A stretch of DNA of 32,370 nt, taken from Microbacterium hominis NBRC 15708. Its GTDB lineage: Bacteria > Actinomycetota > Actinomycetes > Actinomycetales > Microbacteriaceae. The stretch covers positions 1 to 32,370 of the forward strand of contig NZ_BCWI01000027.1 in assembly GCF_001592125.1 (NCBI RefSeq), read 5' to 3'. The position numbers and the translations under genes were made by a program. The notes under the pieces are model-generated. The model had not been told where the DNA came from, searched no databases, and saw nothing but the letters and a program-made list of their open reading frames with translations. Shown in pieces: positions 1 to 9,066 of this stretch. Every line of letters begins with the position of its first letter. Position 1 is the first letter of the stretch.

Positions 1-74
1 CCCCCGCTGCCTCGGCGGCACACCGCCGCCGTCACCCCGTGCCCGCTCGTCCACCGTCACGAAAAGGAGATCCC

Positions 75-314
75 ATGTCACTCTCATCACTCGACCGCCC
101 CTCGCCGAGGACCGCGACCGCGTCCTTGCCGCCGTTGAGCGCTCGACGCGCCCGCGCCCTGTACGCCGACGAGGACGGTGCCGCCACGGCGGAGTACGCC
201 GTCGCGACGATGGCGGCCGTCGCGTTCGCGGGGCTGCTCGTCGTGATCATGCGCAGCGACGAGGTGCGCGGCATCCTCACCGATCTGGTCCGCCGCGCAC
301 TCACGGTCGCATGA
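75..314 (+). CDS. DUF4244 family pilin-like small membrane protein
   Basis: A 79-residue protein. An upstream in-frame ATG at 39 exists, but ATG 75 follows a good AAGGAGA ribosome site at 5-10 nt and is preferred. Residues 18-45 (basic segment, then DEDGAATAEYAV) followed by a hydrophobic helix at about 47-63 are typical of DUF4244, a Flp/TadE-type pilin-like family found in actinobacterial Tad clusters. The ATAEY motif resembles the prepilin cleavage region of Flp pilins. Its stop overlaps the start of the next TadE-like gene by 4 nt, so the genes are co-translated. It is probably processed and inserted in the membrane as a pilus subunit or pseudopilin; that role is inferred from family and context. 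The upstream tadA/B/C genes are outside the window. Confidence 0.85.
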   Translation: MSLSSLDRPSPRTATASLPPLSARRARALYADEDGAATAEYAVATMAAVAFAGLLVVIMRSDEVRGILTDLVRRALTVA

Positions 315-646
315 GTCGCCGGGGCGATGACGGCGGTTCGGCGACCGCGGAGTTCGCCGTCATCGTTCCCGCGGTGCTGCTGGTCGTGGCGCTGACCGCG
401 GGCGCCGTGTCCGCGGTGGGACGGCAGGTGCGACTGGAGCACGCGGCCGCGCAGGCCTCGAGGCTCGCCGCGCGCGGCGAGCCCGATCGCGCCGGCGAGA
501 TCGTGCAGGCGATCGCCGGTGGACACGTCGCCGGGGTCACCGCCGACGGCGATCTCGTGTGCGTCACCGCGACGGCGTCCCCCGGCATCCCGCTTCCGCT
601 GCCCGAGCTGCGGGCCCGCTCCTGCGCCCTCGACGGCGGACGGTGA
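311..646 (+). CDS. TadE-like pilus assembly protein
   Basis: A 111-residue protein starting at the ATG of an ATGA overlap with the upstream pilin-like gene. The N-terminus has the GSATAEFAVIVPAVLLVV pattern (residues 9-26), the TadE signature in which a conserved Glu precedes a single transmembrane helix (about 15-37). The rest is a short extracytoplasmic domain with Cys 84 and Cys 105 that could form a disulfide. TadE proteins are minor pseudopilins of the Tad (Flp) system. Overlap with the preceding gene and close spacing to the next TadE-like gene mark one operon. The exact pilus function in this organism is inferred. Confidence 0.85.
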   Translation: MSRRGDDGGSATAEFAVIVPAVLLVVALTAGAVSAVGRQVRLEHAAAQASRLAARGEPDRAGEIVQAIAGGHVAGVTADGDLVCVTATASPGIPLPLPELRARSCALDGGR

Positions 647-674
647 CGACAGTGATGATGAGGAGGGATCGCTG

Positions 675-1001
675 ATGGCGGGGGCAGCGGCCGCGCTCGC
701 CGCGGTCGCCGTCGCGTCGGCCGTCGCGGTCGGTGTCGTGACCGCCGGGGCGGCGGCGGTCATCGGAGCCCGCGCGGCCGGCATCGCGGATGCCGCAGCC
801 CTCGCCGCCGCCGATACGGCCGCGGGCCTCGTGCCGGGGACGGCGTGCCAACGCGCCGTCGATGTCGCGGCCGTGGCGGGTGCCGCGGTCGTGGCGTGCG
901 ACGTGGTCGGAACGATCGCGACGGTCCGCGTCCGCCTCGGGTTGGGGGTGCTTGTCGCGGAGGCTCGCGCGCGAGCCGGGCCCCCTCCCGGTGATGGGTG
1001 A
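675..1001 (+). CDS. Rv3654c-like TadE-type membrane protein
   Basis: A 108-residue protein. ATG 675 is chosen because AGGAGGG at 661-667 lies 7 nt upstream; the in-frame upstream extension to 519 overlaps the TadE gene and is unlikely. The N-terminus lacks the usual basic residues but forms one long Ala/Val-rich hydrophobic helix (about residues 1-30). A small domain with Cys 56 and Cys 75 follows. Position as the last gene of a DUF4244-TadE-TadE-like series, just before topA, matches the mycobacterial Rv3660c-Rv3654c region, where the third protein carries the name helicase/secretion neighborhood TadE-like protein. Membrane-anchored pseudopilin is the likely role. Confidence 0.75.
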   Translation: MAGAAAALAAVAVASAVAVGVVTAGAAAVIGARAAGIADAAALAAADTAAGLVPGTACQRAVDVAAVAGAAVVACDVVGTIATVRVRLGLGVLVAEARARAGPPPGDG

Positions 1002-1068
1002 GGCGGCGGCTCCCAGCGTCCTCCACGTCGAGCGGTGTGTATGGTGTGCATCGGAGAAAGGACGCCAC

Positions 1069-3780
1069 GTGGCAGCTGTCAAGAGTGCTGGGGGCAAGAA
1101 GCTCGTCATCGTCGAGTCGCCGACGAAGATGAAGTCGATCCAGGGATACCTGGGCGACGGATACGAGGTGCTCAGCTCGGTCGGTCACATCCGTGACCTC
1201 GCGGACAAGAAGGACATCCCCGCCGAGCTGAAGAAGACCTCGGTCGGAAAGTACTCGATCGACATCGAGAACGGCTTCACTCCTCTTTATGTGGAGAGCG
1301 AGCGCGGCAAGAAGACCGTCGCCGAGCTCAAGCGCGCCCTCAAGAACGCCGACGAGCTCCTGCTCGCCACCGATGAAGACCGCGAAGGCGAAGCCATCGC
1401 GTGGCACCTGCTCGAGGCCCTCAAGCCCAAGGTCCCCGTCAAGCGCATGGTGTTCCACGAGATCACCAAGGACGCCATCCGCGCCGCCGTCGACAACACC
1501 CGCGAGCTCGACCTCGCCCTCGTCGACGCGCAGGAGACGCGCCGCATCCTCGACCGTCTGTACGGCTGGGACGTCTCCGACGTCACGCGCCGGAAGGTCG
1601 GACAGGGCACCTCCGCCGGGCGCGTGCAGTCGGCTGCGACGCGCCTCGTCGTCGACCGCGAACGCGAGCGCATGGCCTTCGTCTCGGCGTCGTACTGGGA
1701 TGTCGAGGCGCTCGCCGCCTCCGGCGGCGAGGCGTTCGCCACCCGCCTGGCCCGCCTCGACGGCGCTCCGCTGGCGCGCGGCACCGACTTCGACGATGCC
1801 GGACAGCTGAAGAAGGCCGTCGTCGTCCTCACCGAATCGCAGGCGCGCGAGCTGGCCGCCGCGATCGAGGCGGGCGGGGAGGCGACCGTCACGGCCGTCG
1901 AGGCCAAGCCCGGAACCCGCAGCCCCAAGCCCCCGTTCACGACCTCCACGCTCCAGCAGGAGGCCGGTCGCAAGCTCTCGATGAGCGCGAAGCACGCCAT
2001 GGGCGTCGCTCAGCGGCTCTACGAGAAGGGGTACATCACCTATATGCGCACCGACTCGACCGCGCTGTCCACGCAGGCGGTCACGGCGGCGCGTACCCAG
2101 GCCGTGGCGCTGTACGGCGACAAGGCGGTGCCGGCCAACCCGCGCAGCTACCGCAACAACAGCAAGAACGCGCAGGAGGCGCACGAGGCGATCCGTCCCT
2201 CGGGCGACTCCTTCCGCACCCCGGCATCCGTGTCGTCGTCGCTGGACCGCGACGAACTGCGCCTGTACGACCTCATCTGGAAGCGCACCGTCGCCTCGCA
2301 GATGTCCGACGCCAAGTACGAGACCACCACGGTGACGCTCGAGACCGAGGCAGCCGGCCGCACGGCGTCGTTCACGGCATCCGGCACCGTGTACACCTTC
2401 AAGGGCTTCCTCGAGGCGTACGAGGAAGGGCGCGACGAGAAGCGCGGCGACGCCGACAAGTCCGACGACCAGTCGCTGCCGCCGCTGGCCGTCGGCGACG
2501 TGCTCTCGCTGCACGACGTCGAGCCGAAGGGGCATGCCACCAGCCCCAAGCCCCGCTACACCGAGGCGTCGCTCGTGAAGGCGCTGGAGGAGAAGGGCAT
2601 CGGTCGTCCCTCGACGTTCGCGAGCATCATCGACGTCATCATCAACCGCGAGTACGTCACCAAGCGCGGTCAGGCGCTCGTGCCCAGCTGGCTGGCGTTC
2701 AGCGTCGTGCGGCTGCTCGAGGAGCACTTCGCCGACCTCGTCGACTACGACTTCACGGCCGCGCTCGAAGACGACCTCGACGCGATCGCGCGCGGCGAGC
2801 AGCAGCGCGTCGCGTGGCTGCAGGAGTTCTACTTCGGCTCCGAGAACCACGTGGGCCTTCGTCACATCCTCGACAACCTCGGCGAGATCGACGCGCGCGA
2901 GATCAACGCGACGAAGATCGGCGACGTCGCCACCCTGCGCTTCGGCCGGTATGGCCCCTACCTCGACGTGCCCAACGAGGACGGCACGTCGCGCATCGTC
3001 AACGTCCCCGGCGATCTGGCCCCCGACGAGCTCACCCCCGAGAAGGCGCGCGAGCTCATCGACGCCCCGATCGCCGGCGACCGCGTGCTCGGACAGAATC
3101 CCGAGAACGGGCGCGACATCGTGGTGAAGGACGGTCGCTTCGGTCCCTACCTCGAAGAGGTGCTCCCCGCCGAGCCCGAGCCTGAGTCCGCGCCCGTCGC
3201 CGAGGCCGCGGCCGAGTCGGCGCCGAAGAAGCGGGTCGCGAAGAAGAAGGTCGAGGCGCCCAAGCCGCGCCGCGCCTCGCTCTTCAAGAGCATGTCGCCC
3301 GAGACGATCGACCTCGAGACCGCGCTGAAGCTCTTCTCGCTTCCGCGCACCGTCGGTGTCGACCCCGAGACCGACACCCCGATCACGGCGCAGAACGGCC
3401 CCTACGGTCCGTACCTGAAGAAGGGCACCGACTCGCGTTCGCTCGCGGGCGAGGACCAGATCTTCGACATCACCCTCGAGCAGGCGCTCGAGATCTACGC
3501 GCAGCCGAAGTACGCCAACCGCGCCGCGAGCTTCCTCAAGGAGTTCGAGGCCGATCCGGTGTCGGGCAAGCCCATCCGCATCAAGGACGGCCGCTTCGGC
3601 GCCTACGTCACCGACGGGACCACGAACGTGACGATCCCGCGCGGGCAGACCGCCGACGACATCACCTTCGAGGTCGCGGTGCAGATGCTCGCGGACAAGC
3701 GTGCGAAGGGGCCCGCGCCCAAGCGCACGACCCGCCGGACGACCACGACCACGCGCAAGCCGGCCGCCAAGAAGAAATGA
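1069..3780 (+). CDS. topA: DNA topoisomerase I (type IA)
   Basis: A 903-residue enzyme that relaxes negatively supercoiled DNA by cutting one strand through a 5'-phosphotyrosine. GTG 1069 is taken as the start: GGAGAAAGGA lies just upstream and the protein then opens with KKLVIVESPTKMKSIQGYL, the usual N-terminus. Seen: the Toprim motif DEDREGE at residues 102-108, and the active site YITYMRTDS with Tyr 325. There are no zinc-ribbon cysteines at the C-terminus; instead there are repeats of the topo-C domain (DGRFGPYL, NGPYGPYL, DGRFGAYV) and a Lys/Arg/Thr-rich tail ending AAKKK, as in actinobacteria. It overlaps tmk by 4 nt. A possible -10 box, TATGGT at 1040-1045, precedes it. Confidence 0.98.
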   Translation: MAAVKSAGGKKLVIVESPTKMKSIQGYLGDGYEVLSSVGHIRDLADKKDIPAELKKTSVGKYSIDIENGFTPLYVESERGKKTVAELKRALKNADELLLATDEDREGEAIAWHLLEALKPKVPVKRMVFHEITKDAIRAAVDNTRELDLALVDAQETRRILDRLYGWDVSDVTRRKVGQGTSAGRVQSAATRLVVDRERERMAFVSASYWDVEALAASGGEAFATRLARLDGAPLARGTDFDDAGQLKKAVVVLTESQARELAAAIEAGGEATVTAVEAKPGTRSPKPPFTTSTLQQEAGRKLSMSAKHAMGVAQRLYEKGYITYMRTDSTALSTQAVTAARTQAVALYGDKAVPANPRSYRNNSKNAQEAHEAIRPSGDSFRTPASVSSSLDRDELRLYDLIWKRTVASQMSDAKYETTTVTLETEAAGRTASFTASGTVYTFKGFLEAYEEGRDEKRGDADKSDDQSLPPLAVGDVLSLHDVEPKGHATSPKPRYTEASLVKALEEKGIGRPSTFASIIDVIINREYVTKRGQALVPSWLAFSVVRLLEEHFADLVDYDFTAALEDDLDAIARGEQQRVAWLQEFYFGSENHVGLRHILDNLGEIDAREINATKIGDVATLRFGRYGPYLDVPNEDGTSRIVNVPGDLAPDELTPEKARELIDAPIAGDRVLGQNPENGRDIVVKDGRFGPYLEEVLPAEPEPESAPVAEAAAESAPKKRVAKKKVEAPKPRRASLFKSMSPETIDLETALKLFSLPRTVGVDPETDTPITAQNGPYGPYLKKGTDSRSLAGEDQIFDITLEQALEIYAQPKYANRAASFLKEFEADPVSGKPIRIKDGRFGAYVTDGTTNVTIPRGQTADDITFEVAVQMLADKRAKGPAPKRTTRRTTTTTRKPAAKKK

Positions 3781-4400
3781 CCCGGGGACTGTGGGTCACG
3801 TTCGAGGGCGGTGACGGCACCGGGAAGACGACGCAGGCGAGCCTCCTCGAGCGCTGGCTGCGCGATCAGGGGCGCACGGTCCTGCGCACCCGTGAACCCG
3901 GCGGCACGGAGGTCGGCGTCCTGATCCGCGACATCGTCCTGCACCACCGCGGCGAGGTCGCCCCGCGCGCGGAAGCGCTGCTCTACGCGGCGGATCGCGC
4001 CCAGCACGTCGCGACGCTCGTGCGACCCGCCCTCGACCGCGGCGAGGTCGTCATCCAGGACCGCTACCTCGACTCGTCGGTGGCCTACCAGGGTGCAGGG
4101 CGTGTGCTGGATGCCGACCAGGTGCGTGAGCTGTCGCTGTGGGCCACGGAGGACGCGCTTCCCGACGTGACGGTGCTCCTCGACCTCGATCCGGCCGCCG
4201 CCCGTCGGCGACTGGATGCCGCCGACAAGCCCTTCGACCGGCTCGAGGCGGAGAAGGCCGAGTTCCACGATCGTGTCCGCGTCGCGTTCCTGAGCCTGGC
4301 CGCCGCCGATCCGCAGCGCTTCCTCGTGCTCGACGCCGCGCTCCCCGCCGCCGAGCTGGCCGCCGCCATCCAGACCCACATCGCCCACCGCCTCGCCTGA
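3777..4400 (+). CDS. tmk: Thymidylate kinase
   Basis: A 207-residue cytosolic enzyme that phosphorylates dTMP to dTDP with ATP, an essential step of dTTP synthesis. The P-loop GGDGTGKT is at residues 11-18, REPGGT (substrate loop) at about 39-44, and the DRY-type motif DRYLDSSVAYQG at about 95-106. Length is normal for the family. The ATG overlaps the topA stop (ATGA), so it is translationally coupled to topA. It is followed by an inverted-repeat cluster that may end the transcript, and holB then starts from its own promoter. Confidence 0.97.
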   Translation: MTRGLWVTFEGGDGTGKTTQASLLERWLRDQGRTVLRTREPGGTEVGVLIRDIVLHHRGEVAPRAEALLYAADRAQHVATLVRPALDRGEVVIQDRYLDSSVAYQGAGRVLDADQVRELSLWATEDALPDVTVLLDLDPAAARRRLDAADKPFDRLEAEKAEFHDRVRVAFLSLAAADPQRFLVLDAALPAAELAAAIQTHIAHRLA

Positions 4401-4422
4401 CCCCGCCCCCACCCCACCCCGC

Positions 4423-4501
4423 CGAGCCGCCATCCCGCGCCCGAGCCGCCACGCCCCGGGCCGGACGCGCCGTGGCGGCTCGCACAAGACATGGCGGCTC
4501 G
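4423..4501. repeat. Four-copy mirrored 10-mer repeat between tmk and holB
   Basis: The 10-mer CGAGCCGCCA occurs twice (4423-4432, 4442-4451) and its exact reverse complement twice (4473-4482, 4492-4501). All four lie symmetrically about position 4462, with 9-nt gaps on both sides that are not complementary. The inner pair extends to 12 bp (4442-4453 with 4471-4482). As RNA this makes a two-tier hairpin that may terminate topA-tmk; as DNA it may be a member of a dispersed palindromic repeat family. No T-run follows. Confidence 0.6.
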
Positions 4502-4543
4502 CCGCTGGGGGGAGAACTCCCTGGGGGTGTCCGTGCGGGCACG

Positions 4544-4549
4544 TAGGCT
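4544..4549 (+). promoter_or_regulatory. Candidate -10 box, leaderless holB promoter
   Basis: TAGGCT ends 6 nt before the holB ATG at 4556, so transcription would start at or next to the start codon. There is no Shine-Dalgarno site to explain the start, and no good -35 box is visible. Confidence 0.55.
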
Positions 4550-4555
4550 GGGGGC

Positions 4556-5731
4556 ATGATTGCGGATGCTCCGATCGCCGAGGGGGAGCCCGGGACGGAG
4601 GTCCCGTGGGGCGAGGTGTGGGGCCAGGACGAGGCGTTGCAGCAGCTGCGCGCCGCGGCATCCGATCCCGCTCAGCTCGCGCATGCGTGGCTCATCACCG
4701 GCCCGGCCGGCTCGGGCCGCTCGACCCTCGCGTACGCGTTCGCCGCGGCGCTGATCGCCGAGCCGGGGGATGAGAACGCGATGCGTCAGGTGCTCGCCGG
4801 CACGCACCCCGACCTCACCGCGTTGCGCACCGAGGGTGTGATCATCTCGATCAAAGACGCCCGCGCGCTCGTCGAGCGCTCCTACTTCTCCCCGTCGCTC
4901 GGCCGCTACCGCGTCATGGTGATGGAGGATGCCGACCGGATGGTCGAGCGCACCAACAACGTGCTCCTCAAGGCGCTCGAAGAGCCGCCGGAGCGGACCG
5001 TGTGGATCCTCTGCGCGCCCAGCGACGCCGACCTCCTGCCCACGATCCGCTCGCGCGTGCGCACGCTGCGTCTGCGTGAACCCGATGTCGCCGACGTCGG
5101 ACGCCTCATCGTGGCACGCACCGGCGTCGACCCGGCCACCGCCGAGCAGGCGGCGCGGCTCGCGCAGCGCCACATCGGCATGGCGGTGCGCCTGGCCACC
5201 GACGAGGGCGCGCGCGCCCGCCGCGACGAGACGCTGCGCGCCGTGCTGTCGGTCCGCGGCGTCGGGGGAGCGGTCGAGACCGCGGCGCGGATCGTGCAGC
5301 TGGCCACCGACGACGCCAAGGCGCTGACGGCCGAGCGCGATGAGGCCGAGCGCGCGTCGCTCCTGCGCACCCTCGGCATCGTCGCCGGCGCGGCGGTGCC
5401 GCCCGCCGTGCGCGGTCAGCTCAGCGCGCTGGAGGACGACCAGAAGCGGCGCGCGACCCGCAGCCTGCGCGACGGCATCGACCGCGTGCTCACCGATCTC
5501 GAGTCGATGTTCCGCGATGTGCTCATGCTGCAGTTCGGTCGCGGCGACGATCTCATCAACCGCGAGCTGGCGTCCGAACTGCGCGCCCTCGCCGATGCCT
5601 GGTCGGCCCTCCGCACGCTGGTGGTGCTGGACGCGATCTCGCAGACGCGCACGAACCTGGAGGGCAACGCCGCCCCCGCCCTGGCCCTGGAGAGCATGCT
5701 CGTGACCGTCGCGAGCGGGAGGACACTGTGA
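4556..5731 (+). CDS. holB: DNA polymerase III subunit delta'
   Basis: A 391-residue clamp-loader subunit that opens and loads the beta sliding clamp together with tau/gamma and delta. An AAA+ fold is seen: a degenerate Walker A GPAGSGRST at residues 49-57 with Arg for the usual Lys, and a DnaX-like EDADRMVERTNNVLLKALEEP segment around 123-143. The zinc-binding cysteines of the E. coli protein are absent and the SRC motif is replaced by RSRVR, both common in actinobacterial delta'. The gene appears to be leaderless from the TAGGCT box upstream. Its stop overlaps the GTG start of the following hydrolase by 4 nt, so the two are co-transcribed. Confidence 0.95.
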   Translation: MIADAPIAEGEPGTEVPWGEVWGQDEALQQLRAAASDPAQLAHAWLITGPAGSGRSTLAYAFAAALIAEPGDENAMRQVLAGTHPDLTALRTEGVIISIKDARALVERSYFSPSLGRYRVMVMEDADRMVERTNNVLLKALEEPPERTVWILCAPSDADLLPTIRSRVRTLRLREPDVADVGRLIVARTGVDPATAEQAARLAQRHIGMAVRLATDEGARARRDETLRAVLSVRGVGGAVETAARIVQLATDDAKALTAERDEAERASLLRTLGIVAGAAVPPAVRGQLSALEDDQKRRATRSLRDGIDRVLTDLESMFRDVLMLQFGRGDDLINRELASELRALADAWSALRTLVVLDAISQTRTNLEGNAAPALALESMLVTVASGRTL

Positions 5732-7323
5732 CCGAGACATCCCACCGCCGTCGTCGTTCCGTCGTCGGCCGATCCGTCGTCCGGCGCGCCGTGGTCACGA
5801 TCGCCGCCCTCGCGGCGGCGACCACGATGCTGTCCGGCTGCCTGTACGCGGCCATCCCCCCGGAGAGCGCCGCCACACCGGCGCCCAGCCGCGAACCCGA
5901 CGTCGACGGGGCTCCCGCCGGCTTCGAGGAGTTCTATGGGCAGCAGCTCGACTGGCAGGCGTGCAGCGGCGCGGATGCCGGGAGCTTCGACTGCGCGACG
6001 GTCACCGCACCGCTGGACTGGACCGATCCCTCGGTGGGGACCATAGATCTCGCCGTGATCCGCCGCGCCGCGACCGACGGCGACGCCATCGGGTCGCTGC
6101 TGACCAACCCCGGCGGACCCGGCGCGAGCGGCTACGATCTCATCGCGCAGTCGTCGTCGTTCGCGGTCGGTGCGGCGCTCTCCGACGTGTACGACGTCAT
6201 CGGGTTCGACCCGCGCGGCGTCGGCCGTTCCACGGCGGTGCGCTGCTTCGATGCCGCGGAGATGGACGCCTACCTCTTCGACATCCCCGCCGATCCGCGT
6301 GGCAGCCAGGGCTGGACCGACGAGCTGACGGCCCGCAACCAGGACTTCGTGAAGGCCTGTGAAGCGGGAAGCGACGGCATCCTGCCGTACATCACGACCG
6401 ACAACGCGGCGCGCGACATGGATCTGCTGCGCGCCGTGCTCGGCGACAGGAAGCTCAACTACCTGGGCTACTCGTACGGCACCTTCCTCGGCGCGACGTA
6501 CGCCAAGCTGTTCCCCGAGCGCGTCGGGCGCCTCGTGCTCGACGGCGCGATCGATCCGTCGGTGTCGGGACTGGACGTGAGCACGACACAGGCCATCGGA
6601 TTCGAGTCGGCGCTGCGGGCCTACATGGCCGACTGTCTGCAGGGCCGTTCCTGCCCGTTCTCGGGCAGCGTCGACGAGGGCATGGCCGCTCTCGGCACGC
6701 TCCTGGCGAGCGTGGACAGCTCGCCGCTGACCGGCTCGGACGGGCGTGAGCTGGGCGCCGACACGTTGATGACCGCGATCATCGCCGCCCTGTACTCGCA
6801 GGACAGCTGGTCCTACCTCAGCAAGGCCCTCACCGACGCGCTCGCCGGCGACGCCGACACCGCCCTGACGCTGGCCGACTTCTACTACGCCCGCTCCGAC
6901 GGCACCTATCAGGACAACTCGACCGAGGCCTTCCGGGCCTACAACTGCATGGACTACCCCCTCGACTCCTCGCAGGCCGACAAGGATGCCGCCGACGCGC
7001 TCGTGCGTCAGAAGGCGCCGACCATCGCCCCGTACTGGCAGGGTGTGGACGTGTGCGAGGTCTGGCCGTACCCGCCGACGGGCGTGCGCGAGAAGATCGC
7101 CGCCGACGGCGCCGCACCCATCGTGGTGGTCGGCACCACCAACGATCCCGCGACGCCGTACGAGTGGTCGGTGTCGCTGGCCGAGCAGCTGTCGTCGGGG
7201 GTGCTGGTGACCCGCCAGGGCGAGGGGCACACCGGCTACAACAAGGGCAACACGTGCGTCGACACGGCCGTGGAGGACTACCTGGTCGACGGCACGGTGC
7301 CGCTGAACGGGCTCACCTGCTGA
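5728..7323 (+). CDS. Secreted alpha/beta-hydrolase lipoprotein, tripeptidyl-aminopeptidase (TAP-like) family
   Basis: A 531-residue protein starting with GTG in a GTGA overlap with holB. It has a basic N-terminus, a hydrophobic segment and a lipobox LSGC with Cys 38, so it is probably a lipidated, cell-surface enzyme. The alpha/beta-hydrolase triad is visible: Ser 249 in GYSYGT, Asp 473 in NDPATPY and His 501 in EGHTGY. The oxyanion region TNPGGPGASGY and the C-terminal TAP-like domain fit the Streptomyces tripeptidyl aminopeptidase / SlpD-like family, which removes N-terminal peptides or hydrolyses esters. The real substrate cannot be read from sequence. Coupling to holB is common in actinobacteria and probably does not reflect a shared function. 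Confidence 0.88.
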   Translation: MTETSHRRRRSVVGRSVVRRAVVTIAALAAATTMLSGCLYAAIPPESAATPAPSREPDVDGAPAGFEEFYGQQLDWQACSGADAGSFDCATVTAPLDWTDPSVGTIDLAVIRRAATDGDAIGSLLTNPGGPGASGYDLIAQSSSFAVGAALSDVYDVIGFDPRGVGRSTAVRCFDAAEMDAYLFDIPADPRGSQGWTDELTARNQDFVKACEAGSDGILPYITTDNAARDMDLLRAVLGDRKLNYLGYSYGTFLGATYAKLFPERVGRLVLDGAIDPSVSGLDVSTTQAIGFESALRAYMADCLQGRSCPFSGSVDEGMAALGTLLASVDSSPLTGSDGRELGADTLMTAIIAALYSQDSWSYLSKALTDALAGDADTALTLADFYYARSDGTYQDNSTEAFRAYNCMDYPLDSSQADKDAADALVRQKAPTIAPYWQGVDVCEVWPYPPTGVREKIAADGAAPIVVVGTTNDPATPYEWSVSLAEQLSSGVLVTRQGEGHTGYNKGNTCVDTAVEDYLVDGTVPLNGLTC

Positions 7324-7341
7324 GCTCGCGCGGAAGGTCGC

Positions 7342-8001
7342 TCAGCGGCGCAGGACCCGGCGGGCGAGCGCGTTGCCGACGAACTGCACCAGCTGGACGA
7401 TCACGACGATGACCAGCACGGCCGACCAGGTCACCCACGGGTTGAACTGCTTGAAGCCGTAGTTGATCGCGAACTCGCCGAGTCCGCCGGCGGCGACGGC
7501 GCCGGCCATCGCGGTCATGTCGACGAGCGCCACGACGACGAAGGTGTAGCCGAGCACGAGCGGGCCCAGGGATTCCCGGGGGACGAGCCGGAAGAGGATC
7601 CGCGACCGGCTCGCACCCGCTGCGCGCGCGGCCTCGATGACCCCGGGGCGCACGGTCAGCAAATTCTGCTCGACGATGCGGCTGATGGCGAACAGTGAGG
7701 CGATCGTGATGGCGAACACCGCGAACGGCACGCCGATGCCGGGCACGCCGACCCCGCGCGCGATGGGCTGCACGGCGGCCAGCAGGATGATGAAGGGGAT
7801 CGGTCGGATCGTGTTCACGATGACGTTGAGCACTCCGAACACCGCGCGCTGCGGGAAGAGGCTGCCCGGGCGGGTCGCGTAGAGGGCGAGACCGAGCAGC
7901 AGGCCGCCGGCACCGCCCAGCACCAGCGCCGCGCTCGCGACGTACAGCGTCTCCAGCGTCGCCTCCCAGAGCTGGGGCAGCAGCGTGATGAGCCTATCCA
8001 C
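7342..8001 (-). CDS. metI: Methionine ABC transporter permease
   Basis: A 219-residue integral membrane protein with about five or six transmembrane helices. The EAARAAGASRSRILFRLVPRES segment (EAA loop) in the middle docks onto the ATPase. The pattern of the protein, including PFIILLAAVQP and AINYGFKQFNPW near the C-terminus, matches MetI. The start is GTG at 8001, overlapping the end of metN by 8 nt. It forms the membrane channel of the MetNIQ importer for D/L-methionine and related compounds. It converges on the hydrolase gene with only 18 nt between stops. Confidence 0.95.
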   Translation of the reverse strand: MDRLITLLPQLWEATLETLYVASAALVLGGAGGLLLGLALYATRPGSLFPQRAVFGVLNVIVNTIRPIPFIILLAAVQPIARGVGVPGIGVPFAVFAITIASLFAISRIVEQNLLTVRPGVIEAARAAGASRSRILFRLVPRESLGPLVLGYTFVVVALVDMTAMAGAVAAGGLGEFAINYGFKQFNPWVTWSAVLVIVVIVQLVQFVGNALARRVLRR

Positions 8002-9031
8002 GGGGGTCCTCCTCGGTCAGGGGCGCGTGCGCGGATGCCGCGGCCAGCGCGCGCGTGACGGCATCCGCGTCACCGGTCACGGCGAGCGTGAGGTGTCCGA
8101 AGACGCGGCCCCGGATGTCGTTGATGCCGCCGTGCACGACCTCGAAGCGCACGCCGTGGGCGGCCAGGGCGGCGAACACGTCCGCCTGTGCGGCGACGCC
8201 GTCGCGGACGTCCAGCGTGACGATGCGTCCGTCGTGCCGAGCGCGCAGGGCGGCGAGGTCGTCGCCGGTGGGGACGTCGTCGATGACGCTGGCGACGAAG
8301 CGCGCGGTCGCCGGATGCTGCGGGGCGGAGAGGATGTCGAAGACGGTGCCGGTCTCGATGACGCGGCCCTGCTCCATCACGACGACGCGATCGGCGAGGG
8401 TGCGGATGACCTCCATCTCGTGCGTGATGAGCACGATGGTGACGCCGAGCTCCGCGTTCACCCGGCGGAGGAGGCCCAGGACCTCCTGGGTCGTGTCGGG
8501 GTCGAGCGCGCTCGTCGCCTCGTCGGCGAGGAGGATGCGGGGGCTCGTCGCGAGAGCGCGCGCGATGCCGACCCGCTGCTTCTGCCCGCCGGACAGCTGC
8601 TCGGGGTAGTTCTGCGCCTTGGCGGACAGGCCGACGAACTCGAGGAGCTCCGCGACGCGTGAGCGGATCTCGCCACGGGGGCGGCCGGCGACCTCCAGCG
8701 GATAGGCCACGTTCCCGGCGACCGTCCGCGAGTCGAAGAGGTTGAACTGCTGGAAGATCATGCCGATGTCCGCGCGCAGCCTCCGCAGCTCCCGCTCACC
8801 GAACCGGGTGATGTCGGAGCCGTCGATCTCCACGCGTCCCGACGACGGCGTCTCCAGCGCGTTGATGAGACGGAGCACGGTGGACTTGCCCGCGCCGGAG
8901 TATCCGATGATGCCGCAGATCTCACCCGCCGCGACGTCGAGGGAGACGTCGTCGAGGGCGACCACGGGCGGTGCCCCCTTCGTCTGCGGGGGGAAGACCT
9001 TCGTGGCCGATGTCAGTCTGATGATGCTCAT
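7994..9031 (-). CDS. metN: Methionine ABC transporter ATP-binding protein
   Basis: A 345-residue ATPase of the MetNIQ importer. ATG 9031 is preferred over an in-frame ATG at 9067: it has GGAG 3-7 nt upstream and starts the protein at MSIIRLTSATKVF, as in MetN; the longer form would run into the hairpin at 9067-9104. Walker A GYSGAGKST is at residues 43-51, the Q-loop at Gln 94-95, the signature LSGGQ at 146-150, and Walker B ILLADE at 166-171. After the ATPase domain the last ~75 residues form a NIL-type domain, which in MetN binds methionine and inhibits transport when the cell has enough. Confidence 0.96.
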   Translation of the reverse strand: MSIIRLTSATKVFPPQTKGAPPVVALDDVSLDVAAGEICGIIGYSGAGKSTVLRLINALETPSSGRVEIDGSDITRFGERELRRLRADIGMIFQQFNLFDSRTVAGNVAYPLEVAGRPRGEIRSRVAELLEFVGLSAKAQNYPEQLSGGQKQRVGIARALATSPRILLADEATSALDPDTTQEVLGLLRRVNAELGVTIVLITHEMEVIRTLADRVVVMEQGRVIETGTVFDILSAPQHPATARFVASVIDDVPTGDDLAALRARHDGRIVTLDVRDGVAAQADVFAALAAHGVRFEVVHGGINDIRGRVFGHLTLAVTGDADAVTRALAAASAHAPLTEEDPRG

Positions 9032-9066
9032 GGGCTCCCGATCCGGGTCGAGGCGGAGACGACGCA

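Noticed and set aside
760..2865. Long minus-strand ORF (701 aa) opposite topA
   Set aside because: It is a shadow of topA, low in complexity with many Arg/Gly/Leu/Val, and has no recognisable domain; topA motifs are unambiguous.
4085..5740. Minus-strand ORF (551 aa) opposite tmk and holB
   Set aside because: Shadow of holB; holB has clear AAA+ motifs.
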